The notes beneath the pieces were generated by a model. It searched no databases, had not been told where the DNA came from, and saw only the letters and a list, made by a program, of their open reading frames with translations. The translations under genes and the position numbers were made by a program. 64,000 nucleotides of DNA from Vibrio maritimus (GTDB lineage Bacteria; Pseudomonadota; Gammaproteobacteria; Enterobacterales; Vibrionaceae), in the NCBI GenBank assembly GCA_000755425.1, contig BBMT01000002.1, forward strand, positions 62,001 through 126,000, read 5' to 3'. Below, in pieces: positions 28,684 to 42,273 of this stretch. The first letter of the stretch is position 1. Each line of letters starts with the position of its first letter.

Positions 28684-29418
28684 ATGAGTTCTATCCTTTT
28701 AGGTATCAATATTGACCATATCGCGACCCTACGTAATGCTCGCGGTACTAAGTATCCAGACCCAGTACACGCAGCAGAGATTGCTGAGCGCGCAGGCGCA
28801 GATGGCATCACGATTCACCTTCGTGAAGATCGTCGTCACATCCTAGACCGCGACGTGCGTATCCTGCGTGAAACGTTACAAACGCGTATGAACCTAGAAA
28901 TGGCAGTGACCGATGAGATGATCGACATCGCGCTAAAAACTAAGCCTGAATTCGTGTGTTTGGTACCAGAGAAGCGCGAAGAGCTGACGACTGAAGGTGG
29001 TCTAGACGTTAAAGGTCAGTTTGAAAAGATCAAGGCAGCGACAGAGAAGCTAACGGCAGCAGGTATTAAAGTGTCTCTGTTTATCGATGCTGATCGTGAG
29101 CAGATTGATGCATCTAAAGCGGCAGGCGCGCCATTCATCGAACTTCACACCGGCCATTATGCGGATGCAGAGACCGAAGAAGATCAACAAGACGAACTGA
29201 AGAAAATCGCAGCTGGCGCAAGCTACGCGGCTGACATCGGTATCACGGTTAACGCGGGTCACGGTCTGACTTACCACAACGTTGGACCAATCGCGGCATT
29301 GCCAGAGATTTACGAGCTGAACATCGGTCACTCTATTATTGGCCGCGCTGTGTTTGATGGTCTGCATAAAGCCGTTGCTGACATGAAAGCTGTCATGGAA
29401 GCGGCGCGCCGCGGTTAA
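28684..29418 (+). CDS. pdxJ: Pyridoxine 5'-phosphate synthase
   Basis: 244 residues, a TIM barrel that condenses 1-deoxy-xylulose-5-phosphate with 3-amino-2-oxopropyl phosphate. Motifs include [17 protein letters not shown] at the N-terminus with the substrate-binding His and Arg, [35 protein letters not shown], and [12 protein letters not shown]. The frame is intact. It lies in an operon with acpS; epd of the same vitamin pathway is also in the window. Confidence 0.96.
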   Translation: MSSILLGINIDHIATLRNARGTKYPDPVHAAEIAERAGADGITIHLREDRRHILDRDVRILRETLQTRMNLEMAVTDEMIDIALKTKPEFVCLVPEKREELTTEGGLDVKGQFEKIKAATEKLTAAGIKVSLFIDADREQIDASKAAGAPFIELHTGHYADAETEEDQQDELKKIAAGASYAADIGITVNAGHGLTYHNVGPIAALPEIYELNIGHSIIGRAVFDGLHKAVADMKAVMEAARRG

Positions 29419-29455
29419 TCCGAGCACGATATATAACGAGTAGAGGCGAGACTTT

Positions 29456-29836
29456 GTGGCAATTTTAGGACTTGGGACAGACATTGCGGAAATAGAACGT
29501 GTAGAAAAGGCGTTATCACGAACGGGTGAGGCGTTTGCTAAACGTATCTTGACTGACAATGAACTGATTCAGTTCCAGAGCCTAAAGCAGCAAGGGCGCT
29601 TTCTCGCAAAGCGCTTTGCGGTAAAAGAAGCAGCCTCTAAAGCGCTCGGTACCGGTATTGCCCATGGCGTGACATTTCACGACTTTGAAGTGTCCAATGA
29701 CGAACATGGCAAACCTATCCTGACACTCAATAAAAAAGCCGCACAAATTGCGGCTTCTATGGGGGTGGCCTCTAACCACCTCTCTATTTCTGATGAGCGA
29801 CACTACGCAGTAGCAACCGTCATCCTAGAAAGCTAA
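29456..29836 (+). CDS. acpS: Holo-[acyl-carrier-protein] synthase
   Basis: 126 residues with a GTG start. It transfers 4'-phosphopantetheine from CoA to the Ser of ACP. The N-terminal [17 protein letters not shown] holds the magnesium-binding Asp, and [21 protein letters not shown] holds the catalytic Glu and CoA-contacting Lys. C-terminal [17 protein letters not shown] is typical. It ends the rpoE-downstream gene run and is convergent with barA. Confidence 0.95.
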   Translation: MAILGLGTDIAEIERVEKALSRTGEAFAKRILTDNELIQFQSLKQQGRFLAKRFAVKEAASKALGTGIAHGVTFHDFEVSNDEHGKPILTLNKKAAQIAASMGVASNHLSISDERHYAVATVILES

Positions 29837-29864
29837 AACACCCTAAGGTTCGAGGATCCTGAAC

Positions 29865-32675
29865 CTAGGCTCCTTCACCTTCTTTCCCTTTCAAATACAA
29901 CTCAGAACTCTCTAGCACTTTCTCCATCTCATCTTGCAGTTCAAATAATTCAGGCTCAATGTCTTCGAGACTGTCACCCGCACGAAGGCTTTCTCTATCG
30001 TCGCACAGATGGATTTGAGTCGTGGTACGCCGCAGTAGGAGCAGCTGCCATGTAGCTTATGGATTAGGTGGATCACTTGCTCCACGTCGTCAAAGCCATT
30101 ATCGAGGATGTTGTCGGCAAGCTCAGCCACTTCCGGGATAAAGTCGACCAACATTTGCAGCATATCAATGGCGAGATCTTCTTTATTGGCCGCTTGTTTA
30201 AGCGCTGCATTCCAGTCAATGACTTGTGAGGTTGGCTTTTCTACCACGATCGGTGGCGCTTCTGCCGCTGAGTTAGTATCAGTAGGCGCAACAAAGTCTA
30301 AGCACGCCTCAGACTCAGCAGGGCGTACTGGCACCCATTTATTGAGTACCTGAAGCAGCATAGTTTCATCAATCGGTTTGGTGAGGTAATCGTCCATGCC
30401 TTCTGAAAGTAAGCGGTCACGCTCACCACTCATAGCGTGAGCCGTTACCGCAACTACAGGTGTGGCCGCGTTTTGCTGAGTCTCTTTGATGAGCTTACAA
30501 GCCGTCACACCATCCATTTGCGGCATTTGAATGTCCATGAACACCATATCAAAGTGCTGCTCTTGCGCTTTTTGCACCGCAGCCTGACCGCTGGTACAAG
30601 ACACCACGGTTTCGACCCGCTCAGAGAGCAGCGCTGTAATGAGTTTAAGGTTGGCTGGATTATCGTCTACCGCCATGACGTTGAGGCTGCGTTTTTCTGT
30701 AGAAATTACCTCGACCGCAGGCGCTAGCTGAGCCGGCTGTTTATCGACCAAAGACTGCAGCAGTTTTTACGTGATAGCGGTTTAGTCAAACATTGCACTT
30801 GGTGCGTTTGCATCAGGTAATCCGACAGTGCCAACTGGGTACTAGCCGTACCTATGATGATATTTGACGTCGATTGTTTGCAGCGCGCGATCCACTCTTC
30901 AATGACGGCGAGCGGCACTTCTTCATTGGTCGGCAAGCAAACAATAATGTAATCGAACGACTCTACACGTTCAGGCAATGTAGAGCGGTAGGTAACCATC
31001 ACACCCTCATTGGTGAGCGTTTGCTGCAGTACGGAAGCCGCTTGCATGTTCGGCTCAACCAGCAGCAGTCGCTTGTTGTGAATCACTGCAGGATCGATAG
31101 GGTCGAGCATTGGAATGTCGGTCGAGCTCAGTTTCACAGTAAACCAAAAGGTCGAGCCTTGGTGCAGGCGACTGGTGAGGCTAATATCGCCACCCATTTG
31201 GCCAACCAGTTTCTGGGTGATGACCAAGCCAAGGCCAGTACCACCATAACGTCTCGAGATGCTCGCATCCGCTTGACTAAACGCTTGGAACAGCTGCGCT
31301 TGTTGGCGTTCGGAAATGCCGATACCGGTATCGCGAACCATAAATTGCAGCTCGACACGATCTTCTTTACTGCTTTTGAGCTCAACCGAAATGTCGATAT
31401 TGCCGCGTTCAGTAAACTTAATCGAGTTGCCAACTAGGTTGGTTAGGATCTGTTGAATACGCAGCGGGTCACCGACGAGGCCGCTTGGGATCTTCGGATC
31501 CACTTTTAGTGTCAGCTCTAGGCCTTTCTCATGAGCGCTGGTGGCTTGTAGGGCAACCACTTCATCTAAGCTGTCTTGGAACTCAAATGGGATGTTTTCT
31601 AGCGCCAGTTTGCCCGCCTCAAGCTTCGAGAAGTCGAGAATATCGTTGATGATGTTAAGCAGGTTGTTGGCCGACTTTTCGATCGTTTGTAGGTAATCGG
31701 TTTGACTGTTAGTGAGCTGAGTTTTCAGCATCTGACGGGTAAAGCCAATGACGCCGTTGAGCGGGGTACGTAGCTCGTGAGACATGTTAGCCAAGAATTC
31801 AGATTTCACGCGAGCCGCTTCTTGAGCGCGCTTTTTAGCGATATCGAGTTCGACGTTCTGGATTTCTAGCTGTTCAAGCGTCTCACGGAGGTCAGAGGTG
31901 GCTTGGTCGATACTGTGCTGCATCTCCACGTGGTATTCAGACAGTGATACCGCCATGGCGTTGATACCGTTTTTTAGCGAGTCTAGCTCACCGTGCATTT
32001 TGCCTTCAATTCGCACATCTAGATGACCACGGCGGATGCGATCCACCATGTTTTTCATGTGAGAGATAGGGCGAGTCACGTCATACATCAAGCGATAGGC
32101 AAAGATACCGGACAGAATGAGCCCGAGCACTAAGACTAAAATCGCCGAGAAGACCTCTTGATACTGCTGCAATCGCAGCGAGGACAGGTCGAGCTCAATG
32201 GCCACATAGCCGAGCATTTGACTGGTTGGAGTTAGCTCTCGGGCATCGGTCGCGAGCTGACTTTCTGCAATCACAGGGGCTCTGAGGATTAACGTATTGT
32301 CGCTAAACTCAGACGAGCTAAGAAACGGGATGGGTTTGTCTTTGGGAAATGTCAGCGTGTCGAAATTTGGATGAAAGTTAGAGGTGACAAACAGCTCATG
32401 GGAAGCGTCAAAGACGGCGATACTGCGGACAAACTTGGAGTTTTTGCGGTGCGCGTAACTGATCAGGCGTCTGACCGATTCTCGGTTTTGATTCACAAGC
32501 CCCTGCTCACTGGCAATCGCCAGCGGTTCAATAATACTTGAACCAGCATTCAGTACCTGAGACTCAAGGTCGTGATAACGGTTATATGAGAAAAAGGCAC
32601 TAAGAAGGAGACCGATGATCAGGTCGGTGCCAAGGTTAATGTGATTACGCGAGCGCGCAGGCCGTATCTGGTCAT
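29865..32675 (-). CDS. barA: Hybrid sensor histidine kinase BarA (frame broken three times)
   Basis: A tripartite sensor kinase that feeds UvrY/VarA and the Csr system. From the true start at 32675 (MTRYGLRARVITLTLAPT) it has an N-terminal membrane segment, a periplasmic part, a second segment with HAMP, the histidine box SHELRTPLNGVIGF, the ATPase GTGLGLVITQKLV, a degenerate receiver, a true receiver (VMAVDDNPAN..DIQMPQMDG) and an HPt domain (IHKLHGSCSYCG). Bases are missing at 32622-32623, 30764-30768 and 29987-29988. Repaired, it is about 937 residues and ends LKGKEGEGA. It is divergent from rlmD. Confidence 0.92.
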
Positions 32676-32871
32676 GTTAATTCGACATCATTATTTACCA
32701 ACAGAGTGTCATCTGATGGGGGGATATGGGACAATACCCAGTATTGCATCCTCAAGATGACGTAAGCTTAATCAAAGCAGCGCTGTTCGACAATCATTCA
32801 GACTCAGAATAGTGAAACTCTAACAATATTTTATAGGCGCAAAGCATCAATGCTTTGCCTTGGAATTGGTC

Positions 32872-34185
32872 ATGGCACGTTTTTTTAAAACCAACAAAGA
32901 AAACCTCTTTCTCCAAAAAGCACCAAGAAGTGCAGATTGAACGCATGGATCACCACGGTGCCGGTATAGGCTATCTCAACAAAAAACCGGTGTTTGTTGA
33001 GGGCGCGCTTGCGGATGAAAAGGTGTTGGTGCAACTGACCTCAAGCAAAGCCAAATTTGCTAAAGCGAACCTGATTAAAATACTCAAACCTGCTGAACAG
33101 CGTGTTGAGCCATTTTGCCCGCACTACAACGAGTGTGGTGGTTGTAATCAACAGCACTTAGAGCGCGAAGCACAAATCGCGAACAAAGAGCACGTACTGT
33201 CGCAGCTGATGACTAAGTTTGCAGGCCAAACGTTGGATCTGTCGCCATCCATTACTGGCGAAGGTCTGGCTATCGCCGCCGAGCAAGGCTCAGTATCCAC
33301 CTCGATAAGCAGCGCGGTCTAGTGATGGGCTTTCGCCGTAAGCAGAGCAATCAGATTGTCGATGTTGACCATTGCCCTGTGCTTGATGACAGACTCAATG
33401 CTCTGATCCCTCAGCTACGTAGCATTTTTGCTGACTTCAAGCAGCCAGCGATGTTGGGACATCTTGAACTTGTGCTTGGTGATGCTGAGCCGGTTGCGGT
33501 AATTCGTCACACCAAGCCTTTGACTGATAAAGACCAAGCGCGTTTAAAAGCGTTTGCAGAGCAAACAGGCGTGACGCTCTACTTTATGCCAGAAGCGAAT
33601 CAGCTCGATAGAGTCGTCGGCGAGCAGCCGTTTTATAGCGAAGTCGGCGTGAAGCTGCCATTTTTGCCATCGCACTTTATTCAAGTTAACCAAGCGATCA
33701 ATGCTCGCATGGTGGCTCAAGCGCTTGAATGGTTGGCACCAGAGTCAAGCGATCGCGTGTTAGACCTGTTCTGCGGCTTAGGCAACTTCACCTTGCCACT
33801 TGCTAAGCAAAGCGCCCATGTGGTTGGTGTTGAAGGGGTGCAAGACATGGTCGATTGGGCGGCGGACAATGCGAAACTTAATGGCCTTTCGAATGTCGAA
33901 TTTTATCAGGCGAATTTGGAACAAGAGCTATCACAGCAACCTTGGGCATCGCAGCAGTTTGATAAGATTTTGTTAGATCCTGCGAGGGCAGGTGCGAGTG
34001 GTGTGATAGACCAAGTTTCCGCATTAGGTGCGACACGTGTCCTTTATGTTTCTTGCAATCCTGCTACCCTTGCGAGAGACAGTCAGAGCCTACTTGAACA
34101 AGGCTATTCATTGACTCGTTTAGGTATGATGGATATGTTCCCTCATACCAGTCATCTTGAGTCGATGGCGTTGTTTGAAAAATAG
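32872..34185 (+). CDS. rlmD: 23S rRNA (uracil-1939-C5)-methyltransferase RlmD (frame disturbed)
   Basis: An N-terminal TRAM domain ([23 protein letters not shown]), the iron-sulfur Cys cluster [15 protein letters not shown], and the SAM domain [17 protein letters not shown] with DPARAG and the catalytic [10 protein letters not shown]. One G is missing at 33268-33269; repair gives [22 protein letters not shown]. The start is uncertain: ATG at 32872 gives MARFF but leaves frame in the T7A4 run (32880-32890), where one extra base seems present. It is next to barA and relA, as in E. coli. Confidence 0.9.
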
Positions 34186-34253
34186 CGCAGATGTCATAGT
34201 AATAACGCTAACTGGGATAGGTTAGTGAACCAATAAACTAGGAAGAAAAAGAA

Positions 34254-36475
34254 ATGGTTGCGGTAAGAAGCGCGCATTTGAACCCAGAAGAGCAGTTCAA
34301 TTTGGATAATTGGATCGCATCACTTAAGCAAGATAAAAACACCTCAAAAAGATTGAAAGACGTGTATCGTCAGTGCGAGGAAATCGTTGCCGATAGTGAG
34401 CAAGGGGCCTTGCTGTTGTGGCGCGGGAGAGAGATGAATGAAATCCTCATTACCCTGTCTATGGATAAAGCCACGCTGGTGGCAGCACAGTTGTATCCAG
34501 TGGTTTCCAGTGGCCTTTACGATCGTGAGCTACTAGAAGAAAACTACGGCAAAGAGATCATCAAACTGATCGACGGCGTGGAAGAAATGGCTGCTATCGG
34601 TCAGCTCAACGTCACCCTTGAGGACTCTGAGGCATCGGGACAAGTCGATAACGTGCGTCGCATGCTACTTGCATGGTAGACGACTTCCGCTGCGTGGTTA
34701 TTAAGCTTGCAGAGCGTATCTGTAACCTGCGTGAAGTCAAAGATGAGCCAGATGAAGTGCGCCGTGCAGCTGCGAAAGAGTGTGCCAACATTTACGCACC
34801 ACTCGCCAACCGCCTGGGTATCGGTCAGCTCAAATGGGAAATCGAAGACTACGCCTTCCGCTACCAGCAGCCAGACACTTACAAACAAATTGCCAAGCAG
34901 CTTTCTGAGCGTCGTATTGTCCGTGAGCAATACATCAAAGACTTTGTTGATGACCTAACGAGCGAGATGCAAGCCTCGAGCATCTTGGCTGAGGTGAGTG
35001 GTCGTCCGAAGCACATCTACAGTATCTGGCGCAAAATGCAGAAGAAGAATCTGGATTTTGACGAGCTGTTTGACGTGCGTGCGGTTCGAATCATTGCTGA
35101 GCGTTTGCAAGACTGTTACGCAGCTCTGGGTGTCGTGCACACCAAATACAAGCACTTACCAAGCGAGTTCGACGATTACGTCGCCAACCCTAAACCGAAT
35201 GGTTACCAATCGATTCATACCGTGATCTTGGGGCCTGAAGGAAAAACCATTGAAATCCAGATCCGTACCAAACAGATGCACGAAGATTCCGAGTTGGGTG
35301 TTGCAGCGCACTGGAAGTACAAGGAAGGCGGCAGTGGTGGTCGCAGCGGATACGATGAGAAGATCACTTGGCTGCGTAAACTACTCGATTGGCAAGAAGA
35401 GATGTCAGACTCTGGCGAGATGCTTGATGAGCTTCGTAGCCAGGTGTTTGATGACCGCGTTTATGCGTTTACTCCACGCGGCGACGTAGTCGACCTACCA
35501 ATGGGCGCAACACCGCTTGATTTTGCATATCACATTCACTCTGAAGTTGGACACCGATGCATTGGCGCTAAGGTAGGTGGACGTATTGTCCCGTTTACCC
35601 ATAAGCTCGCAATGGGTGATCAGGTTGAAATCATCACCGCGAAAGAGCCAAATCCGTCTCGTGACTGGCTCAATCCGTCAACGGGTTTTGTGCACTCTGG
35701 TCGAGCGCGCGCGAAGATTAACGCATGGTTTAGAAAACAAAGCCGCGAGAAGAATTTAGAAGCGGGTCGAGAGATCCTTGAGGCTGAGCTGACTAAAATC
35801 GGTGCAACTCTCAAAGATGCCGAACAGTACGCACTAAAACGCTTTAACGTTAATTCCGCCGATGAGCTGTATGTCGGTGTTGGCAGCGGTGACCTGAGAA
35901 TCAACCAGATCATCAACCACATCAATGCCTTGGTAAACAAGCCAACCGCGGAAGAAGAAGATCAGCAAGCTCTTGAGAAACTGCAAGAGTCAGAGAACAA
36001 AGCACCCGCGCAAAGCCGTCCGCACAAAGATGCGGTAGTGGTAGAAGGGGTTGATAACCTGATGACTCACCTAGCGCGCTGTTGTCAGCCGATTCCGGGC
36101 GATCAGATCAAAGGCTACATTACACAAGGACGCGGTATCTCAGTGCACCGCGCTGACTGTGAGCAGCTTGAAGAGCTTAGTCATCACGCGCCAGAGCGTA
36201 TTATCGATACGGTTTGGGGCAGTGGGTTTGTTGGTTCATACATCTTGACGATTCGAGTTGAGGCGATGGAGCGTGGTGGTCTACTTAAAGATATTACGAC
36301 CTTGCTGACCAACGAAAAGATTAAGGTGACCAGCATGAAGAGTCGCAGTGATTACAAGCGTCAATTGTCTATCATGGACTTTGATCTGGAAGTGAACAAT
36401 ATTGAGGTATTGTCGCGCGTGACGAAGCGTATTGAGCAGATTAAAGATGTGATGAATGTGAAGCGGTTGGGGTAG
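34254..36475 (+). CDS. relA: GTP pyrophosphokinase RelA (frame broken once)
   Basis: The ribosome-linked (p)ppGpp synthetase of the stringent response. The N-terminal half contains the inactive hydrolase-like domain. Then come the synthetase region (FDVRAVRIIAERLQDCYAALG, PNGYQSIHTVI), the TGS domain (VYAFTPRGDVVDLPMGATPLDFAYHIHSEVG), a Cys/His region (LARCCQPIPGD) and a C-terminal ACT domain. One A is missing at 34673 between RRMLLA and MVDDFRCVV. Repaired, it is about 740 residues (E. coli 744). It is followed by the repeat and then mazG. Confidence 0.95.
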
Positions 36476-36505
36476 TTTAGCTGACTATTTTAGGTTCGGT
36501 GGATT

Positions 36506-36664
36506 TACCCCTCCCAGCCTCCCGGCTACGCGCCCCGCTTTAAAGGGGAGGAGCAGACGGCTCGCTGCGCATCGCCTATTAATCTTGGCGATGCGACGAT
36601 AGGAGCGAGCAGTAGTTCTCCCCCTTTATAACGGGGCGCGTAGCCGGGGGAGCTAGAGGGGGTA
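36506..36664. repeat. Palindromic intergenic repeat, copy 2 (inverted)
   Basis: About 159 bp. Its reverse complement matches the element at 8333-8467: the same TACCCCCTCTAGCTCCCCC end, GGGGGAGAAC, GCTCGCTCCTATCGTCGC, ATCGCC..GGCGATGCGCAGCGAGCC, and the GGGAGGGGTA end. This copy carries an extra GGCTACGCGCCCCG block in each outer arm, which makes the arms longer. It lies between relA and mazG and has no ORF. Confidence 0.85.
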
Positions 36665-36706
36665 AAAACCACGCGCTCCCAACTCAACCCAAATAAAACA
36701 AAAACC

Positions 36707-36734
36707 AAGGGCGAGTGCTACCACACTCGCCCTT
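36707..36734. other. Perfect hairpin just before mazG
   Basis: AAGGGCGAGTG and CACTCGCCCTT are exact inverted copies around a 6-base loop, ending 20 bases before the mazG ATG. No T run follows, so it is more likely a leader structure or operator than a plain terminator. Confidence 0.6.
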
Positions 36735-36754
36735 GTCGTAACCAGGAAACCAAC

Positions 36755-37561
36755 ATGACCCAACCCATAGACCAACTCCTCTCCATCATGGCCCAGCTTC
36801 GCGACGAAGAAAAAGGCTGCCCATGGGACAGAAAGCAAACCTTCGAAACCATTGTTCCTCACACCATCGAAGAGACCTTTGAGGTGGTGGATGCTATCCA
36901 CAACAAAGACTGGCCGAACCTAAAAGAAGAGCTGGGCGACTTACTGTTTCAAGTCATCTTCTATAGTCAGATGGCTAAAGAGCAGGGTCTGTTTGATTTT
37001 AATGAGGTGGTAGAAGGGCTTAACGAGAAGCTTACCCGTCGCCATCCGCACGTTTTTTCTGACGTCGAGTTTGAAGATGAAGCGGCGATCAATGCTAATT
37101 GGGAAGCAGAGAAACAGAAGGAAAAAGCGCAACTAGGCAAAACTGCGCAAAGTATTCTAGACTCAATACCACAGTCGCTTCCTGCGCTTTCCAAAGCCAA
37201 CAAAATCCAGAAACGTTGCGCAAAATTTGGCTTCGATTGGGATGCTCTTGGACCTGTGGTTGAGAAGGTTCAAGAGGAGATTGAAGAGGTCGTTGAAGAA
37301 GCGATTCAAGTCGATGTAAACGAAGACAAATTGGAAGAAGAAGTCGGCGATCTCTTGTTTGCAGCAGTGAATCTTGCTCGCCATTTGCAGAAAGATCCTG
37401 AAGTCGCGCTAAGAAAAGCCAACAACAAATTTTCTCGCCGATTTAAGGGCGTAGAAGCGCGTGTTGCGGAGGAAGGTAAGTTATTGACGGACTTCAGCCT
37501 TCAAGAGCTGGATGCGTTTTGGAATGATGTAAAAAAACAAGAAAACTGCTCGGATTTGTGA
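36755..37561 (+). CDS. mazG: Nucleoside triphosphate pyrophosphohydrolase MazG
   Basis: 268 residues (E. coli 263) with two tandem MazG all-alpha domains. The N-terminal half has [27 protein letters not shown] and the acidic [15 protein letters not shown] motif; the C-terminal half repeats it as [27 protein letters not shown]. It hydrolyses non-canonical and canonical NTPs to NMP and PPi and lowers (p)ppGpp in E. coli. Its position after relA fits that role. AGGA lies before the ATG. Confidence 0.95.
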   Translation: MTQPIDQLLSIMAQLRDEEKGCPWDRKQTFETIVPHTIEETFEVVDAIHNKDWPNLKEELGDLLFQVIFYSQMAKEQGLFDFNEVVEGLNEKLTRRHPHVFSDVEFEDEAAINANWEAEKQKEKAQLGKTAQSILDSIPQSLPALSKANKIQKRCAKFGFDWDALGPVVEKVQEEIEEVVEEAIQVDVNEDKLEEEVGDLLFAAVNLARHLQKDPEVALRKANNKFSRRFKGVEARVAEEGKLLTDFSLQELDAFWNDVKKQENCSDL

Positions 37562-37723
37562 ACCGGTTCTCACTGGTGTACGTTTCTACTATTGATTTGA
37601 AGCAAAAAATAAAAATTTTGAATGTGATAAGTTTCACGTTGTGGCGGTAAAGGGCTTCTGGTATATTTGCATCCCGTCCAGAAGAAATCCATTTTCCCTC
37701 ATTCAACCAACTTCAGGTTAAAC

Positions 37724-39362
<1,639 letters not shown>

Positions 39363-39425
39363 AAAGGATACGGGCGGCAGCGAAGGTTGTGCGGCTGCCC
39401 TAAATTTGACATTTATATTTAATGA

Positions 39426-40739
<1,314 letters not shown>

Positions 40740-40762
40740 TTCTTGATTTTTAAAAGACTTTG

Positions 40763-40792
40763 AAAAAGCCGCTCAATAGAGCGGCTTTTTTT
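40763..40792 (+). terminator. Intrinsic terminator after eno
   Basis: An AAGCCGCTC/GAGCGGCTT stem with a short loop and a T7 tail. Confidence 0.9.
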
Positions 40793-40950
40793 ATGGTCAG
40801 ATTAGCCTACAGTTCTGTGACGCTTGTCATCAAAACGGGTAACAGTTTAAGTAACAGCATCCAGTATTTTACTTCTGAAATATGCCTCATCGGTTAAAGT
40901 GACTACAGTTTTCATAAAAACGTATTCCTACTTATACAGAGGACATTACC

Positions 40951-42125
40951 ATGGCTAAAGTTAGCAGCCCTACTACTACGTTTAACAACGAGTACTTCTC
41001 ATTCATCGTTTCTGAATCTTGGAAGCACATTGGTGCATCTCAAGCTCACGCTGATATCCTTGCGCACAACCTACTTGTAGGTGGCCTACAGGGTAAACTA
41101 CACCAAGGTCTAGGTGTTATCGAAGCGGTAACTATCCCTTACGAAGCGGGCATCCTTGACACGACTACGACTCCAGAAATCGAGTCTGAAGGTGAAACTT
41201 GGGCTGTTTACAACGGTAAGAAGTCTTCTGGCCACTACGTATGTACGCTAATGGCTCAAACGGCTATCGAGAAAGCACGTAAGCACGGTATCTCAATCGT
41301 ATTCGGTTACGACCACTGTGACGGCGGCAACTTCTCTAACTACACACAGATGGCAATGAAAGAAGGCATGTTTGCTATGTCTTCAAACAACTCTGTACCT
41401 CTAAACGCACCATTCGGCGGTATGGATCCAGCAATGTCTTGCCCTCCATTCGACGCTGCATGTATCGGTGGTGAAGAGCTTCCGCTAGTAACGTCTATCA
41501 TGATCGGTGAAGGTTACGACTCTCACATCTGTGACGCTATCGTGAACGACCGTGACCTACACGTTGCAGCACTTGTTGACCAAGACACTGGTGAATTAAC
41601 AGCTGACGCTCGTAAGTGGGGCTCTCTAATCGAAGGTTACGGCCGCGTTGCTGACTGTAAAGCACCATGGACGTTCCTAACGCCACGTCTATACTCGCTA
41701 AACATCTGGAACGAAGTAATGACTGCAATCATCAACCCGAAAGGTAAGATTGCTCCTGAGCTTCCAGCAGTACCAAGTGACTTCTTCACTATGGAAAATG
41801 CACCATGTCCAGTAGGTGGTTCATACATCCTAGTGATCGACCCAAGCCACTTCGGTCCAATCGAAGAAGTGAAGCGTAAGTCTGACATGTTCGTTAAAGC
41901 ACTGAAAGAAAACCGCCCACGCGCTGGCTTCAACGAAGTATTCATCCAGATGAGTGGGGTCTAAAAGCTCTTGCAACTGCAACTGATGAGCACCAAGTAA
42001 TGGACGCTCACTGGGACGGTTTCAAAGACTTCCTAAAACGTTCTGGCACTTCAATCGAAGAGCTAAACGCGAAGTGGGAAGCGAAAGTTGGCGCTGAGCG
42101 CGCTGCGGAAACTATCCGTAAGTAA
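40951..42125 (+). CDS. Ldh2-family NAD(P)-dependent oxidoreductase, copy 1 (frame broken once)
   Basis: About 391 residues of the malate/L-lactate/ureidoglycolate dehydrogenase (Ldh2, COG2055) superfamily, which also includes Delta1-pyrroline/piperideine-2-carboxylate reductases. The catalytic-His region reads GGLQGKLHQGLGVIEAV rather than the usual D-SHG. The NHxG-type loop is DHCDGGNFSNY, and GGSYILVIDPSHFGP is near residue 295. One C is missing at 41946-41947; repair gives FIPDEWGLKALATATDEHQ and a stop at 42123-42125. Codon bias is as strong as in eno, suggesting high expression. It is the tandem paralogue of the next gene. The substrate is unknown. Confidence 0.8.
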
Positions 42126-42150
42126 TTGAAAATCATACGCACATGATTTT

Positions 42151-42181
42151 AAGCCCGGTTCTTTGGACTGGGCTTTTTTTT
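42151..42181 (+). terminator. Intrinsic terminator between the Ldh2 paralogues
   Basis: AAGCCCGGT pairs with ACTGGGCTT (one G-T pair) and is followed by T8. Confidence 0.85.
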
Positions 42182-42273
42182 ACCTGTAACTGCCTGTAAC
42201 TACCCAAGAGTGGCTTCATTGACTATTTTTTAGCGTACACAAAAACTAGTCAGTCATTTGAAAGGAGTTATCT

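Noticed and set aside
42181..42206. Tandem CTGTAACT repeats upstream of Ldh2 copy 2 as a regulator site
   Set aside because: Only two short copies about 11 bases apart, unlike the TGTCCTGAA pair near the AraC gene; too weak to call.
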